This document shows, piece by piece, positions 6,853-9,153 of a stretch of DNA of 9,153 bases. Below the pieces are notes generated by a model. The model saw only the letters and a program-made list of their open reading frames with translations, searched no databases and was not told the DNA's origin. The stretch lies in assembly GCA_030610745.1 (NCBI GenBank), contig JAUWRC010000054.1:1-9153 (forward strand), given 5' to 3'. Position 1 is the stretch's first letter; each line of letters opens with the position of its first letter. This DNA is from Clostridia bacterium (lineage in GTDB: Bacteria; Aerophobota; Aerophobia; Aerophobales; AE-B3A). Made by a program: the position numbers and the translations under genes.

Positions 6853-7149
6853 TTGCAATATAATTTTGAATGGGATCCGAGAAAGGCAAAATCTAATATA
6901 AAAAAACATAAAATATCATTTGAACAAGCGGCGACTATATTCAAGGACCGACGAGCAATATCTATTTATGATGATGAACATAGTGATCGTGAAGATAGAT
7001 GGGTTACTTTGGGTTTGTCATTAAATGGGATTTTATTAGTTGCTCATCATACATTTGAACAATTAGATAATAAAAATGCAAACGTTCGTATTATATCAAG
7101 CCGAAAAGCAACTAAAATTGAAATGAAGCAATATAAGGAGGAAAACTAA
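6853..7149 (+). CDS. brnT: BrnT-family ribonuclease toxin
   Basis: 98 residues matching the BrnT (DUF497) pattern from end to end: FEWDPRKAKSNIKKHKISF (5-23), EQAATIFKD (24-32), DDEHSDREDRWVTLGLS (40-56), and the C-terminal RIISSRKATKIEMKQY (79-94). BrnT is a RelE-fold RNase that stops translation when its partner BrnA is lost. The start is TTG: AGGA (6841-6844) is eight bases upstream, and the family's invariant EWDP motif follows immediately, so a later ATG would remove it. A 15-bp palindrome, CTGAT-N5-ATCAG (6787-6801), lies upstream and could be a BrnA operator, since BrnTA pairs repress themselves. I found no confident promoter in the 100 bases before the gene. It sits one base before brnA, inside cassette 2. 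Confidence 0.9.
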   Translation: MQYNFEWDPRKAKSNIKKHKISFEQAATIFKDRRAISIYDDEHSDREDRWVTLGLSLNGILLVAHHTFEQLDNKNANVRIISSRKATKIEMKQYKEEN

Positions 7150-7150
7150 A

Positions 7151-7351
7151 ATGAAGAGGGAATATGATTTTTCTAAAGGAGAGAGAGGTAAATTCTATAA
7201 ACAAGATTTGAAATTAAATCTACCAATATACCTTGATCCTGAAAATATGATTTTTGTTGAGAGTATAGCTAAAAAGAAAAAATCTGATTTATCTACGGTA
7301 GTAAATACTCTTATAAAAACGGATAAACAGTTGGCAGAAGTTATAAAATAA
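7151..7351 (+). CDS. brnA: BrnA-type antitoxin (short ribbon-helix-helix form)
   Basis: 66 residues. The N-terminal YDFSKGERGKFY (residues 5-16) is a common opening of antitoxins paired with DUF497 toxins, and probably contacts the toxin. Residues 21-60 (LKLNLPIYLDPENMIF, then FVESIAKKKKSDLSTVVNTLI) fit a ribbon-helix-helix DNA-binding unit of CopG type: one strand and two helices. The toxin-first gene order is normal for BrnTA. AAGGAGG (7136-7142) inside the brnT end gives a much stronger ribosome site than brnT's own AGGA/TTG start, so antitoxin should be made in excess. That ratio is an inference from the start signals. One base separates the two genes. Confidence 0.85.
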   Translation: MKREYDFSKGERGKFYKQDLKLNLPIYLDPENMIFVESIAKKKKSDLSTVVNTLIKTDKQLAEVIK

Positions 7352-7361
7352 TAAAAGCAAC

Positions 7362-7493
7362 TGCTAACCACCGCTTCCACCTAACAGCGAACGCTGTTCG
7401 ATGATTTGGAGATTTGAGAGTTTGGGATAAATTATTGAAAAGTGATAGGTTTATGCAATCACATTCGCTGTAGGTGAAGCATGCCCGTTAGGT
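7362..7493 (+). other. attC recombination site of cassette 2
   Basis: R'' TGCTAAC (7362-7368) keeps the CTAAC core. R' GTTAGGT (7487-7493) fits GTTRRRY fully. The arms 7373-7391 (19 bases) and 7464-7480 (17 bases) pair completely except for two extra bases in the left arm: a C at 7377/7378 and an A at 7383/7384. On the bottom strand these are a protruding G and T, the extrahelical bases that mark the recombining strand of attC. Spacers of 4 and 6 bases separate the arms from the R boxes. The 72-base loop (7392-7463) is the variable terminal structure, giving a long, VCR-like site of 132 bases. Confidence 0.9.
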
Positions 7494-7502
7494 TGAAAAA
7501 AG

Positions 7503-8615
7503 ATGAAGATTATCAATACACCAGAAAACAGGATCGCTATCCTAAAGTATCTTGAACGAGTTGATGAAGATACATTTATAGATGAGTTTGTAATACCATT
7601 ATTCCGGTCTCAAGGATATTATTTATTTAGGATAAACGATCATGGGCCAGGAGAACATGGAAAGGACTTGATCTTTTACAAACACATACCTGTATTTTAT
7701 GACAATGAATATGTAGTTGTCCAAGCAAAAGCAGAAAAAATAACAACAAGTAATGTCAATAAGGCAAGTGAGCAAATAAAGAGGGCTTTAAAAATTTCTT
7801 TTCTGCCAAGGTCTGGTGGAGGTGAATTGCAACCTCATTATGCAATTTTCATAAATGCCAGAAATCATTCTAATGATGGTGATTATGAATTTCAGAAATT
7901 GATCAAAAATATTCCACATATTAAGATCTTGAGTCAAGAGAATGTATGTGAAATTATAATGAGAACTGGTATATGTCCAGAAACATTAAGATCGCAATTG
8001 AGTATTTCTGACCAATCACCGTTATCAGATGAGGATCGAAAAGTATATAATACGATTTTAGATGGTAATCCGTCAGAAATAGATAAGTTGCTAGATCACC
8101 GTTTGAAATTTATAAAAGATCACCTTAGTTCGCTAACTAAATCAGTAATTATAGATTATATATTTGACCGTTGGCAAATGGATCGTTCATGGAGCGGCAC
8201 TGTAAAGCCTATGCAATGGTTTGACAGATATTTTGATTTTTTTACGGAAAAACATAGCGAATATCTTTTAGAAATCTTTCGAGAATTAACTTCATCTACC
8301 CCATCTTTTGAAGCCCTACCGTATACCACTTCAGTAGTAGAAAAAATTACACCTCAACTATTACATCCAATCGAGAAAGAATTTATTACATATTGCGGAG
8401 AGAGAGTATTGTCGTATCCCAAGGAACGGTTGGATATTCTAATTGAAAAATTAAAGAAATATTCAAAGGCAAGTATTACTAAAACGAATCATTTAAATAA
8501 ATTGATGAAACTCATATTGAATGTTTATGAGGCTCAACAACAACGCAAGAAAGGTAGGAGAAAACTAGAAGATAAGTTATATTTTGAACTTTATCCTGAA
8601 GAAAGAAATGGCTGA
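7503..8615 (+). CDS. PD-(D/E)XK nuclease-like protein (Mrr-type restriction fold), candidate defence gene
   Basis: 370 residues, no membrane segment. The N-terminal domain (about 8-165) follows the restriction-endonuclease-like fold of Mrr-type enzymes: helix with acidic residues IDEFVIPLFRSQGY (26-39), glycine-rich turn then GKDLIF (53-58, candidate metal ligand D55), core strand YVVVQAK (70-76, giving a Q-x-K motif with Q74 and K76), and a helix NKASEQIKRAL (86-96) with the glutamine often seen after the active site. Residues about 170-370 are mostly helical, charged and unrecognised; they may sense or bind a partner. The ATG is only 15 bases after the cassette boundary. The sole ribosome-site candidate is TTAGG at 7488-7492, part of the attC box itself, so expression may rely on readthrough from upstream. 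The TGA stop lies within the following attC R'' box. Restriction of foreign DNA is inferred. Confidence 0.65.
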   Translation: MKIINTPENRIAILKYLERVDEDTFIDEFVIPLFRSQGYYLFRINDHGPGEHGKDLIFYKHIPVFYDNEYVVVQAKAEKITTSNVNKASEQIKRALKISFLPRSGGGELQPHYAIFINARNHSNDGDYEFQKLIKNIPHIKILSQENVCEIIMRTGICPETLRSQLSISDQSPLSDEDRKVYNTILDGNPSEIDKLLDHRLKFIKDHLSSLTKSVIIDYIFDRWQMDRSWSGTVKPMQWFDRYFDFFTEKHSEYLLEIFRELTSSTPSFEALPYTTSVVEKITPQLLHPIEKEFITYCGERVLSYPKERLDILIEKLKKYSKASITKTNHLNKLMKLILNVYEAQQQRKKGRRKLEDKLYFELYPEERNG

Positions 8616-8691
8616 TAACCGAACAAACGGCTGAAGTCGGATTGCAATTCCACTGCGCTCCATCGCCAGCCGGTTACCCGTAGCGTTAGAT
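8613..8691 (+). other. attC recombination site of cassette 3
   Basis: R'' TGATAAC (8613-8619) overlaps the nuclease gene's stop codon and keeps the AAC end. R' GTTAGAT (8685-8691) fits GTTRRRY. An inner stem CGGCTG (8628-8633) with CAGCCG (8667-8672) is perfect, and pairing continues imperfectly outward (8620-8627 against 8673-8680). The 33-base loop contains the small palindrome ATTGCAAT. This is the weakest R'' of the three, but the length (79 bases), the position directly at the stop and the same orientation as the other two sites support it. Confidence 0.75.
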
Positions 8692-8694
8692 GAA

Positions 8695-8813
8695 ATGTTT
8701 GAAAAGAGACTTTAGCTACGAAATTTATTGATCCAAAGGACCTTAAAATACCAAGAGTCTATTTCACAGAATTTGACCGTGTTATTTACTTTCAACTTGC
8801 TTGGACAGCGTAA
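8695..8813 (+). pseudogene. Possible frameshifted remnant of a fourth cassette gene
   Basis: An ATG (8695) opens four bases after the attC-3 R' box but reaches TAG after six codons. One extra base in the A-run at 8702-8705 would join MFE to a 36-codon open frame (8706-8810) with a protein-like composition, including FIDPKDLKIPRVYF and DRVIYFQLAWTA, ending at TAA (8811-8813). The same frame then continues for seven plausible codons (DVEEIKI) until the GC-rich palindrome. This reads like the start of a cassette gene broken by a frameshift, a stop and an inserted repeat. No family is recognised. The coding character is judged by eye, and chance is a real alternative. Confidence 0.3.
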
Positions 8814-8835
8814 GATGTGGAAGAAATCAAGATAC

Positions 8836-8882
8836 CCCCTCACCCTTCCCTCTCCCCCATGGGGAGAGGGAAGGGTGAGGGG
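8836..8882. repeat. Perfect 22-bp-arm palindrome (REP/MITE-like), CCCTCACCC type
   Basis: Arms 8836-8857 and 8861-8882 are perfect reverse complements around a 3-base loop (CAT). The left arm is built of CCCTCACCC and CCCTCTCCCC blocks and is far more GC-rich than its surroundings. Palindromes of this composition recur in many bacterial genomes as dispersed hairpins and give rise to false proteins with TLPSP-like segments. No transposase or clear target duplication is visible next to it. There is no T-run after it, so a classical terminator is unlikely, though such a strong RNA hairpin could still impede transcription or decay. Confidence 0.85.
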
Positions 8883-8953
8883 AAACATTGAAATTTCGAT
8901 ACGAAAAACATAATCTAGAACGAAAAGTCAATATTTGTTTGCTGCAATTGCTC

Positions 8954-8982
8954 TTGTTTTAGTTAAGATTTTGGTATATAAT
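8954..8982 (+). promoter_or_regulatory. Promoter-like element with perfect -10
   Basis: The -35 candidate TTGTTT (8954-8959) is weak, but a 17-base spacer leads to a perfect TATAAT (8977-8982). The TTGGTATA-rich stretch before the -10 resembles the one before the -10 of the promoter at 5406. Transcription would run right from about 8989 towards the window edge, where no gene is yet visible. The DNA here is AT-rich, so TATAAT alone is not strong evidence. Confidence 0.35.
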
Positions 8983-9037
8983 AATTTCAGTGCGAGTTCT
9001 AGAGCTCAAATAAAGCTGGAGAGAGAAGATAAAAGGA

Positions 9038-9062
9038 TATATCCGAACCTGGTTCGGATATA
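9038..9062. repeat. 12-bp-arm palindrome, possible operator or attC core
   Basis: TATATCCGAACC (9038-9049) and GGTTCGGATATA (9051-9062) are perfect reverse complements around a single T. Near-zero spacing suits a dimeric repressor site or a cruciform. Five bases further on is GTTAAGC (9067-9073), which fits the GTTRRRY core, so this could be the inner stem of a degenerate attC closing a fourth cassette of about 380 bases (8686-9067). No good R'' box is found (best candidates AGATAAA or GCTCAAA), so that reading is weak. Confidence 0.6.
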
Positions 9063-9153
9063 ACGAGTTAAGCAAAATGTGACTTTTTTAGAGGAGAAAG
9101 CTGTATCGTCGGGCTCCGTGAATAATACGACGTATTTGAACAGTCTCGGTTTT

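Larger units (their letters stand above)
5489..8685 (+). mobile_element. Integron gene-cassette array (CALIN-like), three cassettes, no integrase in view
   Basis: Three back-to-back units share the cassette plan: a promoterless gene or operon in the same orientation, then an attC palindrome within about 20 bases of the stop. The units are cassette 1, 5489-6752 (TIR-like gene); cassette 2, 6753-7487 (brnT-brnA); and cassette 3, 7488-8685 (nuclease-like gene). Sizes of 1264, 735 and 1198 bases are typical of cassettes. The three attC sites differ in length and sequence, which suggests cassettes of mixed origin rather than a homogeneous chromosomal array. In a complete integron intI would be expected left of 5489, but rnfC lies there. 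The array therefore either lacks an integrase or was seeded at a secondary site by one encoded elsewhere. The DNA is visibly richer in A+T than the operon to its left. Confidence 0.8.
8692..9153. other. 462-base stretch without an intact gene
   Basis: Apart from the possible coding remnant, the two palindromes and the promoter-like element listed separately, I see no gene here on either strand. An eight-base inverted repeat, TCTAGAAC (8914-8921) with GTTCTAGA (8996-9003), brackets the promoter-like element and may be chance. Near the edge, GAGGAG (around 9091) is a good ribosome site, but no start codon follows at a suitable distance. A frame from GTG 9118 is open to the window end but too short to judge. 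Confidence 0.6.

Noticed and set aside
6695..6909. Minus-strand hydrophobic open frames over the attC and start of brnT
   Set aside because: They run through the attC palindrome and the AT-rich leader, and the apparent hydrophobicity comes from AT-rich codons. No start signal was found.
8728..8913. 61-residue open frame reading through the GC-rich palindrome
   Set aside because: Its central part is a translation of the palindrome (TLPSPPWGEGRVRG), a well-known false protein. It has no ribosome site or other support.
8962..8968. GTTAAGA as another cassette boundary
   Set aside because: The last base does not fit GTTRRRY, and there is no palindrome or R'' partner nearby.
1..9153. CRISPR array, tRNA, rRNA or integrase gene
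   Set aside because: I found no spaced direct repeats, no cloverleaf-like sequence and no tyrosine-recombinase gene on either strand. The integron call therefore rests on the attC sites alone.

Overview
The window comes from an anaerobic, fairly AT-rich bacterium with formate/hydrogen-type electron metabolism. No marker gene fixes the phylum. A long GC-rich palindrome near the right end (8836-8882) is of a kind I associate with uncultured groups such as Omnitrophota and some Desulfobacterota or Planctomycetota, which is only a weak hint. Every supported gene is on the + strand.

Left part (1-5374): a tightly packed energy-metabolism operon. It holds the tail of a NuoE-like subunit, a NuoF-like flavoprotein (NADH- and FMN-binding diaphorase), a formate/nitrite-channel protein, the molybdenum-cofactor guanylyltransferase MobA, a small membrane-anchored protein, a multi-pass membrane protein and an RnfC-like iron-sulfur protein. 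Most neighbours overlap by 4-14 bases or are separated by under 40. NuoE/NuoF with a formate channel and MobA points to a molybdenum-dependent, NAD-linked formate dehydrogenase, whose catalytic subunit probably lies just left of the window. RnfC would connect NADH to a membrane electron carrier. The rnfDGEAB genes that usually follow rnfC are not here.

Right part (about 5375-8691): immediately after rnfC the character changes. I read this stretch as an integron gene-cassette array with no integrase in view (a CALIN-type cluster). Three consecutive units each end in an imperfect palindrome with attC anatomy: an R'' box ending AAC, unpaired spacers, paired arms with bulged bases, and a 3' GTTRRRY-type box. 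The units are 5489-6752 (one gene, TIR-like nucleotide/NAD-binding protein with a charged C-terminal half), 6753-7487 (BrnT/BrnA toxin-antitoxin pair) and 7488-8685 (PD-(D/E)XK nuclease-like protein). A near-consensus promoter (5406-5434) stands upstream of the first cassette boundary (GTTAGGC, 5488-5494), as a Pc promoter would. All three cargoes look like defence or stability functions, so the array resembles a small defence island carried in cassettes.

Right end (8692-9153): no intact gene. It holds what may be a decayed fourth cassette: a short frameshifted coding remnant, a perfect 22-bp-arm palindrome, a promoter-like element, a second 12-bp-arm palindrome, and a GTTAAGC that could close a degenerate attC.
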